A stretch of 64,000 bases of DNA from Prunus persica. Its lineage: Eukaryota; Streptophyta; Magnoliopsida; Rosales; Rosaceae. The notes beneath the pieces are model-generated. The model saw nothing but the letters and a program-made list of their open reading frames with translations, did no database searches and was not told the DNA's origin. The stretch lies in assembly GCF_000346465.2 (NCBI RefSeq), contig NC_034011.1, positions 13,453,339 to 13,517,338 of the forward strand, read 5' to 3'. Positions 9,100-20,351 of this stretch are shown here, in pieces (positions within the stretch are counted from its first letter, which is position 1; every line of letters starts with the position of its first letter). The position numbers and the translations under genes are program-made.

Positions 9100-12000
9100 T
9101 TTGGCTAAAAAAATTATATTCTTGTGTAATTTATGATGGAGGAGTCATCGTCATCATCATCAACAACAATGTTAAAATTGACTGCATCCAACTACTCCAT
9201 TTGGAAGCCAAGAATGGAGGACATCCTTTACTGCAAAGATTTATATGAGCCCCTTCAATTGCTGGGACAAAAACCAGAGGGGAAGTCAGACGATGCATGG
9301 AGCATTCTGAATAGAAAAGCTGTCAGACAAATCCGATAATGGGTAGATCAAAGTGTGTTCCACCATGTGGCACAAGAGACGGATGCATACAAATTATGGA
9401 CAAAATTGTCCTCAATGTTAAGCGGAAGACCGCTCAAAATAAAGCATCAGTTATCCGATAGTTTGTAAACCTTCAGTACAGAGATGGTCGAAGTGTTACT
9501 GAGCATCTCAGTGACTTCTAAGGTTTGATCAACCTGTTGAGGAATATGAAGATGGTGCTTTATGATGAGTTACAAGCACTAGTGTTACCCAGCTCTTTGC
9601 CTGATAGCTGGGATACACTAGTAGTATCCTTAAGCAATTCAGCTCCTCAAGGTGTTCTTACTTTGGACATAGTTAAAGATAGCATGTTAAATGAAGAAGC
9701 AAGGAGGAAAGAAGAAGGTGTAGTAGCCAAGTCAAAAGCCTTCGTCTTAGAATATCGTGCAAGAACTAACAATAGAAAATTCCACAGGCGAGACAAGTCA
9801 AAGGGCAGGTCAAGAGATGGCTCGAGAGGAAGGTCCAAGACAAGAAAGGACCTAGAATGTTACCATTGTGGCCGGATAGGCCACATGAAGAGAGAGTGCA
9901 TGTTGTTTAAACGAGAGCAAGATAGAGGTAAGGAAAAGAGTGATGCCAGGCACACGACTGCAACTACCACTGGTGGAAATGAGGTCATTATTCTATGTGG
10001 TGATGGCTTTGTTAATTTTTCCTCTCAAGATACATGCTGGATAGTGAATTCTAGTGCATCAATTCATGTCACCTCACGGAGGGACTTCTTTACATCTTAC
10101 ACCAATGGAGATTTTGGTAATGTGAGGATACGAAATGACAAATTGTCCAAGATCGTGGGAAGAGGAGATATTTCCCTTGAAACCAACACAAGTTGTCACT
10201 TGTTCCTCAAGGATGTGAGACATGTTCCTGACATGCATCTCAATCTAATCTCCACTGGATTACTTGACGATGAAGGATACACCAACGTCTTTGCTAAAGG
10301 GAAATGGAAACTTAGCAAGAACTCTCTTATCCTAGCACGACGGAAGAAGGATAACACCCTATACATGACACATGTAAAAGTCAGTAATGGGTATGTAAAT
10401 GCTCTCGTAGAAGACTCGATCGAGCTATGGCATAAACGGCTCGGTCACATGAGCGAGAAAGGGCTACAAATTTTAGCCAAAACAGAAGAACTGACTGGGA
10501 TGAAGAAAGGCATGCCTCTAAAATCATGCACGCATTGCTCAGTTGGAAAGCAGCATAGAGCTTCGTTTCAACATGGTCATGCATAAAGAAAACCCAATGT
10601 ATTAGATGTTGTGTACTCTGATGTTTGTGGTCCTATGACCACTGTACTCTTGGTGGTGCAAGATATTTTGTCACATTTATTGACGATCATTCTAGGAAGG
10701 TATGGGCTTACGCACTTAGAACAAAAGATCAAGTATATGAAGTTTTCAAGTAGTTTCATGCTAGCGTTGAACGAGAGACTAGTAGAAGCTTGAAATGTAT
10801 TCGCACTGATAACAGAGGGGAATATATATGGGCGTTTAGAAACTACTGTATAAGTAATGGAATCAGGCATGAACGATCTGTTCCGAAGACTACTCAGCAT
10901 AATGGCATAGCTGAGAGAATGAACAGAACAAGTGTTGAAAGAATAAGAACAATGTTATCTCATGCCAAGCTGCACAAAAGTTTTTGGGGGTGAAGCCCTA
11001 ATGACTGCGGTTGATCTAATCAACCTTTCTCCTTCAACACCTTTGAATGGTGATGTCCCGAACAAGTTCTAGTCGGGAAAAGAAGTTTCCTACAATCATT
11101 TGAAAGTTTTTGGTTGTAGAGCTTTTGTTCATATTCCTAAAGACGAGAGATCCAAGCTCGACGCGAAGTCGAAAGAATGTATCTTCGTGGGATATGAGAA
11201 TGAAGAATTCGGTTATATGTTATGGGATCCTGTAGCTAGAAAGATTATTAGGAGTAGAGATGTTGTCTTCTTTGAAGATCAGAACATTGAAGAAGTGATA
11301 AACCTGATAATCCTAGAGAGTATCCAGCTAACTTGGATCCAGTTCCTCCTCCATTGGAGCACAATGACGGCCGAGATGAATCCAATGATACTGATGATCT
11401 AGCTAGTGATCCAATTATAAATGAACCAGTAAATGATGACATGAGTGATGATCACACAACTGATGGTATAGTAGATGATGTAGCTGATGAGGGGCTAGAA
11501 GCACAAGCCCATGAAGAGCTAGTGGCCAAATTCCAACCAAGAAGATCGACCAGGGTACGGAGACCTCCGAGTAGGTATTCTCTAGATGATTACGTTCTCC
11601 TAACAGACGGGGGAGAACGAGAATGATATAAAGAAGTATTGACTCATGATCAACAAGATGAGTGGTTGAAAGCCATGCATGAAGAGATGCAATCTCTACA
11701 TGAGAACCATACATATGATCTGGTGAACCTACCAAAAGGTAGAAGAGCACTCAAGAACAAATGGGTGTATCGACTGAAAACGGAATAAAACAACTCTAAG
11801 CCCAGGTTTAAGGCAAGGCTAGTTGTGAAAGGTTTCAGTCAAAAGAAAGGAATTGACTTTGAAGAGATTTTCTCACCCGTAGTGAAGATGTCATCCATAC
11901 GGGTTATACTCGGTTTGGCTGCAAGCCTGAATCTCGAGATCGAACAGCTAGATGTGAAGACAGCTTTTCTTCACGGAGATCTTAAAGAAGAAATCTACAT

Positions 12001-13013
12001 GGAGCAGCTAGAAGGATTCAAAGTCAAAGGAAAAGAAGATTTGGTATGTCAACTAAAAAAGAGCTTATATGGACTCAAGCAGGCACCTCGACAATGGTAC
12101 AAGAAGTTTGATTCCTTCATGATTGAACATAGATATCGGAGGACTACTTCAGACCATTGTGTATTTGTGAAAAGATTTGATGATGGTGAATTCATCATCC
12201 ATCTTCTCTATGTGGATGACATGTTGATCGTAGGACAAAATAGTGACAAGATTAGCAAGCTGAAGAAAGAGTTGAGCAAGTCTTTTGCTATGAAAGACTT
12301 AGGACCCACAAAACGAATCCTCGGTATGAGTATATCCCGTGATAGAAAAAATCAGAAGTTGAGGTTATCACAAGAAAGTTATATCGAGAAGGTACTAAAG
12401 CGATTTAACATGGATAAAGCAAAACCAGTTTCTACTCCATTTCCTAATCACTTCAAGCTTAGTTGAAAGTAGAGTCTAACATGTGAGAAAGAAAAAGAAA
12501 ACATGGCTATGGTGCCATATTCCTCAGCTGTTGGTAGTCTGATGTATGCAATGATTTGCACTAGGCCAGACATAACGCACGTAGTCAGCGTTGTAAGCAG
12601 ATTCCTGTCTAAACCAGGCAGAGAGCATTGGAATGCTGTGAAGTGAATTCTTAGATATCTCAGGGGTACTTCCAAAATGAGTTTGTGCTTTGGAGGTGGA
12701 AAACCTGCATTGAGTGGCTACACAGATGCAGACATGGCAGGAGATCTAGATTCCAAAAAATCTACTTCAGGATACCTGATTACATTTTCAGGGGGAGCAG
12801 TTTCGTGGCAATCAAAGTTACAAAAATGTGTTGCTCTATCAACTGCAGAGGCAGAGTTTATTGCAGCTACTGAAGCCTGCAAAGAAATGCTCTGGATGAA
12901 GCGATTCCTACAAGAATTAGGGCAAGAGCAGCATAAATACATTTTGCATTGTGATAGTCAGAGTGTGATCCACTTGAGCAAGAATCCGAGTTTTTTACTC
13001 GAGGTCAACTAAA

Positions 13014-14970
13014 AGGACCCGCCCCGAATTTTTCAGAACCCGAGGCGAACCCTTTGGAATTCCCGACATCCTCCTGATGCCAGGCCCAAATGCTAAAAAC
13101 CGAGACTTCCTGCCGAAAATTCGGCAGAGTCTCCCCTATAAATTGGACATTTCCCAAAATTTATACTTGCATAAAAACGCATTTAATATTCCCAACTGGC
13201 AGCATGCACAATATAATTTCATGCAATTCACACAAATGGCCTTCGGCCTTCCAATAATTCTTAACAGGCTACCAAACAAATCAAATATAATTTATGACTA
13301 ATATTTAGTCTGCGGCTGCACCTAATAACCTTAGGCTGCCTACGTACCCTCCTTGAGGGATCAAGCCACACATAGTTCTTCCCTATAAAACCAATTCCAC
13401 ATTTGGGCGATACCTTATTTCATTTCTCTGTATTTCAAATAATCTCCCCATACGCCGGTACAACCAACGCCACGTATGGGGCCTGTCTACACGCCGGATA
13501 ACCTACGCCACGTGCGACCATGCCATCATATCACATATCTCCCCATACACCGGTACAACCAACGCCACGTATGGGGCATGTCCCAACGCCGGATAACCCA
13601 CGCCACGCAGGACCTCAATTTCATATCACAAATCTCCCCATACGCCGATACAACCAACGCCACATATGGGGTCTGTCGACACGCCGGATAACCTATGCCA
13701 CGTGCGACCTCAACACAATATCACATAGCTCCCCATACGCCGGTACAACCAACGTCACGTATGGGGCCTGTCTCAACGCCGGATAACCTACGCCACGTGA
13801 GACCTGAACATCATATTACATAGCTCCCCATACGCCGGTACAACCAACGCCACGTATGGGGCCTGTCCCAACGCCGGATAACCTACGCCACGCGGGACCT
13901 AACTTTCACTTAGTGGTACTTCTAGTGAATCCAAAATCCGGGGCTCCGATTCACGATCCGTGAATTCCTACACGATCCTAGAAATACCTACATTAACATA
14001 TATTAAATCTGGGACCATCCAACGGTCCCAACCTATCGAACCCGGATAACGCACACTATGCGATTACCCGTTCGATAGTCAAACGAAGTCCGAATTGAGA
14101 TCCGCGAAATCCTACGCACTCGTGACAACCTAAGGATCTCATCGGAATACATCGCTACTTTTTCTACAGTGCCCACGCTCCGCCGCAAGCGCCGGCAGCG
14201 CGTGGGTGCCCAAAGCGATAATGCTTCGCCGGAAAATCTCAAAACCACGGCTCCAAACTCCTACCCTAGGTATAACACCCTATTTGGAGCCACTTTTGTT
14301 CTTGGACCTACCTTAAAAAGTGGCTGGAAATGGCCGATCACGGCGGCCGATTTTCGGCCGATTTTCAATTCGAAAATCGAATTGTCTACGCTAAGAATCA
14401 ATCTAATCCTACCCAACCATCAGCTAGAGCATGCAGAAGAGATGAATTTCTATACCTTGATCGCCCGAAATGGCGGCCGGAAGAGGGAGATCGGCGGCTG
14501 TGAAGATCGGGCGGCGTCGGCCGCTTCTTCTCCAAATTCCGGCGAAACCACGGCGGCTGGAGGCGGGAGACGGCTGGGGCTGGAAGAGGACGACGCCCCG
14601 GTCATTTTGGTACCGGCCCCGTCCACAGCCGTGGTTGGTGGCCGGAGTTACGAGGAGAGAGAGAGGAGAGACCGACGGGAGAGAGAGAGAGGTCGCGGGA
14701 GAGAGAGAGAGAGAGAGAGAGAGAAAACCAGATTTTTATAAAAATTCCATTTCAAAATATTTATGATTGTGCCACTGGGTTTCTTTTGACATATCTCTCT
14801 CGTTACAACTCCGATTCGAGCCCACTACGTGTCTATAAACTCGTCTCAGTACGACCTATCCAAAAATACTAGTCACTGCCCCAAACTCTCTCCGGTTAAA
14901 AATATAACTAAAATACCCTTAGATAATTAAATAATTAAATAAGGGTTAAATTCGGGGTCGGGGTGTTACA
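13014..14970 (-). mobile_element. Ty3/gypsy-type LTR inserted in copia RNase H
   Basis: Interrupts the copia reading frame between ...RSTK-like sequence and MRYHWIRD. On the minus strand it begins TGTAACACCCCGACCCCG at 14970. It has a TATA box (TTTATAAAAAT, about 14735-14745), a GA-rich leader (14640-14735), a probable splice donor (CAAG followed by GTATAG, about 14452), a long transcribed region and five 95-bp repeats. The left end (AAAGGACCCGCCCCGAATT) has no matching duplication, and about nine bases of copia sequence seem lost, so that side is probably trimmed. No gag or pol, so it is a solo LTR or a fragment. Confidence 0.75.
13444..13918. repeat. Five 95-bp tandem repeats with ACGT cores
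   Basis: The unit starting CTCCCCATACGCCGG begins at 13444, 13539, 13634, 13729 and 13824, an exact 95-bp period. Most units carry GCCACGTATGGGG and GCCACGTGCGACC, so the block holds nearly ten ACGT cores resembling G-box sites. It lies in the transcribed or 3' part of the LTR. Confidence 0.95.
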
Positions 14971-15148
14971 ATGCGATATCACTGGATACGTGATGTGTTG
15001 GAATCTAAGCAATTACAGCTTGAGAAAATCCTTACTGATGACCATAGTTCAGATATGATGACCAAGTCCTTACCTAAGGAAAAATACGAATTTTGCAGAA
15101 GAGCAGTTGGACTGCTGGAGCCCTCCACCTAAGTCGGGAGGGGGAGAT

Positions 15149-15608
15149 TGATGGGTTTCCCTCGTTAGTAGAGAAGAGAAAAAGAAGGAAAATAAATATT
15201 AAAATAAAATGAAAGAAAGGAAGGGAAAATTTGAAGAAAACGAATGGAAGAGAAAATGAGAAAAACTCTCCCTTATGCAGGCTACCAATTAGTTAGGAAT
15301 GTTGGCTATAAAAGCAATTGCCTTTTCTTTCAGTTCAACCCATCCCTTAGAAAACCAAAACTTAGACAGTTTTGAGAGATGAGAAAGCCTCACTTGTGTA
15401 AGAGAGAAAATCCTCTTGAGAGAAAAACCAAGAGTGAGTTTAGCCACCGGTGTTTGGTGAGATTATTTCAGTATTCCTATTATTTTTCTTAGTGGAAGAT
15501 AGAGTGTTAATTTTACCCATCTTATTTACACAAGGCTGGGAGAAGTCAGATTCTGGGAGTGCCATATTTATTTATTGGCTCTTTGATTTTTCGCCATCTT
15601 TCCCAACA
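15149..15608 (+). repeat. 3' LTR of the copia element
   Basis: 460 bp, TGATGGGTTTCCC to TTTCCCAACA, with TATA box GGCTATAAAAGC (about 15302-15313). Followed by the TGGTC duplication. Confidence 0.95.
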
Positions 15609-15613
15609 TGGTC

Positions 15614-15745
15614 CTTATAGTTTGACATTTCAATCACTTTTTATCCTATAGTTTTAATTTCATTCCTTTTGACTATGTAGTTTCATATTTGTAGCAATTC
15701 AAAGAAATATTAAATTTTATGTCAATTTCTTTAACAAAGCAAGCA
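15614..15745 (+). repeat. Left arm of a long diverged inverted repeat
   Basis: The words CCTTATAGTTTGACATTTCA and GTAGTTTCATATTTGTAGCA match, in inverse orientation, the segment at about 39385-39505. The arms enclose CACTA element 1. They may be ends of an older inverted-repeat transposon or two copies of one dispersed repeat. Confidence 0.5.
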
Positions 15746-16004
15746 CGTGCAATTACTGCTTGAGATGGGTTCAATGCTTTTGTTTATTCCATTCTTTTGT
15801 GGCCTTGTTTTTTTGTTTTTTTTTGTTCAAATGGCCATGTTTTGTTCAGTAACTTTGGGTTTGGAAAGTTATTGCTTTGTTGCTTTGGTAGTTACTGCTT
15901 CAAATGGTGGTTGAAAATTTTATAAAATATTGTGTGTGTATTGGGAGTGGTCCCATACATGTTTGAACCAGTAAAACCTTTAGGAAACACAATCACTACT
16001 ACAT

Positions 16005-16500
16005 TTTACAATTTGCGCTACGAAGAGCATTTGGTCGCACAAAGTACATTTGAGTCGCACAAATTTCAGGGCGACAGAAACTTCGTCGCGTTGAATCCGT
16101 CCAGCAAAGATCGTGAAGAAAGACTTTGCTCGACCAAGTTTTTTAATTGGTCATGAAAAACTGAGCGACGGTCAACCTTCGTTGCACAAAAAGTTTAGGG
16201 ACGACACAATTGTTCGTTTCTCAAACCTTTGCGCGACGACAGCATGTTCGTTGCGAGTATACAGCGCAACGGTTTATATTCATTGAGCATAAATGTAGGG
16301 GACGAAAGAATTTTTCGTGTCGCAAACATTTGCGCGACGACTTTTGTTGCGCGACGAAATTGTCTTAGTCGCTTTTTCTTTTTCGAGAGACGAAACATTT
16401 CGTCGCTCAAAAATAAAATATATTTTTTAAAATTTAGTTTTACGTTTTTGTATTTTTACAACGTGAATTGGAGCGACGAAAAGAGTTTAGTCACGCAAAA
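16005..16500. repeat. Left subterminal array of CACTA 1
   Basis: Repeated hyphenated palindromes of the form GCGACGAA...TTCGTCGC, for example around 16195-16345 and 16365-16410. Candidate transposase-binding sites by analogy with the TNPA sites of En/Spm. Confidence 0.75.
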
Positions 16501-16687
16501 ATAAAATATATTTAATTTAATTTTAATTTTATGTTTTTTTAATTTTGTAAAAAAAAATTTTGTTTTTTTTTTTTAATAAATGAAATTGCAATAAAAAAAT
16601 ATAATGAAGAGAAATTTTTTTTGCATAAAATATTATAAATGTATAGTACAAGAGAAATGTTTAAAATGTAATTAAGAAAGTAAAAAA

Positions 16688-18482
16688 CTAATCAAACAAT
16701 ATTCCATAATCAACTTGGTCGTCTGGCAAATGCGGCTCGGAGGTCTGGACATTGTCGACAGGGGCAGAGGTGTGGTGGCCAGGCTCGGAGGTCGACGAGG
16801 GACCAAAATGCGGGATTGGAATGCCAAACGGAGCGAGGGACTCTAGAAGCACAGACATCTAACCCTTAAGCTCAGCCATCGTTGTTGTCAAAGCAGTCAC
16901 CTCGTTTAACTGTGAAGATGAACGGGGTCTAGGTTCCCGCCGCCGAGCATTCCCCATCCCTCAACAATATGTCCTTGGCCTCCTCCCGAGAGTCTGATCT
17001 AAGGTCTCCGTCAGGATCTGAAACCCCGCATCTTGTGGAGGATCCACAAACTTGAGCGGAGTATTGGGAGGAAGTTGGGAGGTGAACTCCTGAAGAACCA
17101 ACTGGCTCTTCTCCATCATCGTCACCTATTTAACATAACATAAAATATTAATTAAAACATTGATATAATAACCATGAAACTTGAATGTGTAAGATAATAA
17201 TTAAAATTAAAGAATACTTACATGAAGGGACTCTGCCAACTCATTCCCACGTTGAACATAAACGTTGCCAAAGACGTCGATCTCCGGGAATTTGGACCCT
17301 CCTGAATTGAACAAGAGAAGAAAAATGTTAGTACGAAAAAAATAAATTAATATTAATGACATATTAAAAATTGAATATAAACAACTTTATTATTACCCGT
17401 CATCGCGCCTCCATCCTATATGAGAAGGGTCTGGAACCTTAATGGTGGCGAAGAGTCTTCTTGTCCCTATTGCCCTTATTTGCTTTTGCCTTCTTCTGTT
17501 ATACCAAAAATAAACGCATTAGTTGAAATTAAAATGAAATATAAAAAATTAAATAAACATTAGTAAGTAACGTATAATAATTTCCAACTTAATATAAAAA
17601 AATACCACATAATCAGACTCCTGAAAATGACCGCAGAGCCACACCCAACTATCCTCCCGCCCTTCAAGCTTCTTCGGGCAACCCTCCTGAAGAGCGACCT
17701 GCGGATCATCAAATGCTTGAAAGTGGTGGTGCAAGTCGCTCTTCTACTGCTTGTACCTCTCAGCAAAGAGTCTGTTGACGTACGCCAACGACTCGTCGTC
17801 GAGGTTCTCTAAATTATAGTTCGTCTGCAACAAATTAATTAGATACATTAACTAATAGAAATATATAAAGTTTGAAGGGAAAACAATTAAAAGGTAGGAT
17901 ACGTACCGACAATTGTCCGTGCACCTCTGTCCTCATCTCGTCCGGCATAACCTTCCAAGACTTCCATTTTATAAGGCAATAGGTCTGAACGACGTGACCA
18001 ATGCCGTGGGCCAATGAGCTATGCAATTCCGTTGTTGGTGCAGCCTGATGCCGCTTGTCGTATCTGATGTTGATAAGACTATTGGTCACCAAGGTGACCT
18101 TCTCCGTCTTCAACTGGCGACAAGGTCCCCGGGTGTTCTTCCTGGCTGCAAAGAAATATAAAATCAACATTAAATAACAAATCCTACTAAAATCTTGGCC
18201 CAAAATAGCTGGAGTTCAAGGAAATCTTTACCTAGTTGTGACCCCGACGCACCAATACCGTCTGTCGATGTTGTGTCGGTTGTGCTTGGGGGGGCGGTGA
18301 CGCCTCCTGGCGCTAACAGGTTGCACCACTGATGACTCTGATGATGTCGGCGTATAGGAGACCCCGAGACCAACCGACATGTGGTCCATCTGTGCTGGAG
18401 CAGTGGCAGCTGACGGCGTAGCTGGGGGAGGCGAACTCAGTATAGTTGTCACCGCCTTATGACTTCTAATAAGGTTTGACAT
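16688..18482 (-). pseudogene. Ptta/En/Spm-family protein of CACTA 1, broken
   Basis: Second protein of CACTA elements (Ptta/En/Spm family, TNPA-like role; DNA binding is inferred from the family). Exon-like blocks on minus are: 18482-18232 (MSNLIRSHKAVTT, Pro/Ala-rich); about 18147-17905 (TRGPCRQLKTEKVTLVTNS, SLAHGIGHVVQTYCLIKWKS); about 17824-17607 (FKHLMIRR/FQAFDDPQVALQEGCPKKLE in alternate frames, REDSWVWLCGHFQE); short blocks near 17440 and 17300 (KFPEIDVFGNVYV); and 17125-16688 (SQLVLQE, ILTETLDQTLGRRPRTYC, ending VDYGILFD). A TGA replaces an expected Arg codon after RTYC, and further stops are present. Homologous to 56150-57997. Confidence 0.8.
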
Positions 18483-18729
18483 CTTGCCCTAGGAACAAGC
18501 ATCCAAAGTTAAAGACATAGTTACTCTAATATGTGTTCTAACACCATTTAAACATTTATTTAAATTTTTTTTAAATGGGGCCAACGTCTAATAAAATAAA
18601 AATAAAAATTCCAACAACTAATAAAACCAAAATATATAAGAATCTTCATTAATTAACAAACATAAAAATTAATTCAATTTACCAATATATAATCTAAGCA
18701 TATACAATTCATTAAGAATCTTAACTAAT

Positions 18730-19640
18730 TAATTAAAGCATATCTTGCCATAGGGTTCGTGATTTCGGAATATCCGGGACTCCTATCCATGATCAGTTGA
18801 ATCCTATACGATCCTAGAAAAAGAAAGTACAACATATATGAGTTTGAGTTCGATCCAACAGTCCGAACATATCAAACCCGGAAATGGCACAATAGGCGAA
18901 ATTCGTTCGAGACTCAAATTGAAATCCAAGCACACCTACGCGCTTGTGACAACTAGGGGTTCACACTGGGACACAATGCCCCTCTGGTACAGTACCCACG
19001 TGCCGCCACATGCGCCGGCAGCGTGTTGGTGTTCAAAGAGATAATGATCGCAGTAAAATTCTCAAAATTAAGGGCCAAGATTCCTAACCTAGGTTCAGAA
19101 CATCAATTGGAGTCACTTTTGTTCTTGGACCTGCCCCGAAAAATGGCCAGAAGTGGCCGAAATTTCAATTCAAAAAGGGGTCAAACTTAGGGTTAAAAAT
19201 GAAGACACCAAAACTAGAAATTGATCAAATCCTACCTAACCATCAGCTAGAGCATGAAAAATAGTCGAGAAACCATACCTTACATGTCCAGTTTGGTGGC
19301 CGGAGGAGAGAGAACGAGGCCGGTAAAAATCTGTCAAAATCGGCCGGTTTCCTTCGGCAAGGGTGACGGTGACGGCGGGAAAAGGGCTGGGGTTCGAAGG
19401 TGGTGGCAGCCCAGTCCTTCTTGGGTCAGTTTCGTGGGTTGAGGTGGTTGGATGTGGTGGTTATGAAGGGAGGGAGTATCAGGAGTGGGAGGGGTCGAAG
19501 GAGAGAGAGGAACTAAGAGGTGGTGGCGGCCCGGTCCTTCTTGCGGCGGTTTCGTGGGTTGAGGTGGTTGGATATGGTGGTTATGGAGGGAGGGAGGGTT
19601 GAAGGAGAGAGAGGAACTGAGGGGTTTGTACTTGCTTTTT
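18730..19640 (-). promoter_or_regulatory. Leader/promoter module of the CACTA 1 Ptta-like gene
   Basis: On the minus strand: TATA box (CTATAAAAAAAG, about 19636-19648), then a GA-rich leader with GGTGGCCGG words, a splice donor (GTAAG followed by GTATGGTTTCTC, about 19278), and an intron containing CATGCTCTAGCTGATGGTTG. The 18740-19280 part is alignable by eye with 58080-58640 in CACTA 2 and with 13925-14480 in the LTR. Confidence 0.65.
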
Positions 19641-19649
19641 TTATAGAAA

Positions 19650-20040
19650 ATTTTTGCGAACTTGCGACAAGGTCAGATTGCGCGACGTAAAAAAACATTG
19701 ACGTCACGCAAGCTAGTAATTCAGCCAAAATTTTCGCCAACTTGCGACACGACAAAAGTAAACCGTCACGCAAGGTAATAATTCCGCCAAAATTTTCTCC
19801 AACTTGAGCGACGTAACAATATACTGGCGTCGCACAAACCCTAAACCTTAAACCATGAACCCTAAACCCTAAACCCTAAACCCTTGAAAATTATAACAAT
19901 GCGCTAAGATGCCTAAGCGTTGCTCAAAGTTATGTTGCGCGACGCAGGATGACTTGGCCTCGCTCAAAGTTAGGTTGTGCGGCAAAACGGTGTGTCCTGC
20001 AAGAGTTTGTGCGACGTGTGATTCACTAGTGTCGCGTAAA
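19650..20040. repeat. Internal GCGACG array and telomere-like tract of CACTA 1
   Basis: Several TTGCGACA/GTCGCGCAAG-like hyphenated palindromes. The tract at 19837-19885 holds about seven CCCTAAA or near-CCCTAAA units. The same combination occurs in CACTA 2 at 58870-59956. Confidence 0.7.
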
Positions 20041-20238
20041 GTTTTTTATTTTTTTATTTTATAAGAATGATTATAAAAATTACTAATGAATCATATTAAA
20101 AAATCTGCAAGTACTTGAACCACAATTATGTGATCTGTGATCAACCCGTGGCCAAGTCCCTTTAATGATAGATAGACTGTGGTTGACACTAGTATAGGCC
20201 ACGAGTGTATCAGTGGCCTATGAAGAAGTTTTCTAGTA
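20041..20238 (-). mobile_element. Terminus of a different CACTA family
   Basis: Read on minus, the end is CACTACTAGAAAACTTC, followed by CATAGGCCACTGATACACTC and other short GGCC-containing repeats. This is a CACTA-type end unlike the GCGACGAA family around it. The matching second terminus was not found. Confidence 0.45.
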
Positions 20239-20351
20239 GTGGATATAGAATAAATTGGTGATTATTAGCATGTTTATTATTGAGTTGGGTTAGAGAAGCA
20301 TGTGTACAACTCTTTATGGCAGGAAACTGCATATAATTAATTGTATGACAA

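Larger units (their letters stand above)
9133..15132 (+). pseudogene. Copia Gag-Pol polyprotein, decayed and split
   Basis: Gag begins at 9133 (MMEESSSSSS, KLTASNYSIWKPRM) and is broken by a stop at 9337-9339. The frame reopens at 9525 and carries a zinc knuckle CYHCGRIGHMKREC (9858-9899). The protease site reads CWIVNSSASIHVT, where the catalytic D-S-G is changed to N-S-S. The integrase zinc-binding part (ELWHKRLGHMSEKGLQ, CTHCSVGKQH) ends at a stop near 10584. The integrase core is split over several frames (10611-11400), with QHNGIAERMNRT. RT (11825-12466) has LDVKTAFLHGDLKEEIYM and YVDDMLIVGQ. RNase H (12677-13012) has GYTDADMAGD and STAEAEFIA. The last exon-like piece resumes at 14971 (MRYHWIRDVLESKQLQ) and stops at 15132. 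Not functional. Confidence 0.93.
6792..15608 (+). mobile_element. Complete Ty1/copia element, Tork/Tnt1-like, with two nested LTRs
   Basis: Bounded by LTRs starting TGATGGGTTTCC and ending TTTCCCAACA, and by a perfect 5-bp duplication TGGTC (6787-6791 and 15609-15613). An initiator-Met-type primer site (TGGTATTAGAGC, 9088-9099) follows the 5' LTR, and a polypurine tract (GGGAGGGGGAGA) precedes the 3' LTR. Order gag, protease, integrase, RT, RNase H is the copia order. The 5' LTR is opened by a solo LTR (6923-8750) and the RNase H end by another LTR (13014-14970). Confidence 0.95.

Noticed and set aside
14169..14741. 190-codon frame
   Set aside because: Antisense to the leader of the inserted LTR; GA-rich, with ERERER runs.
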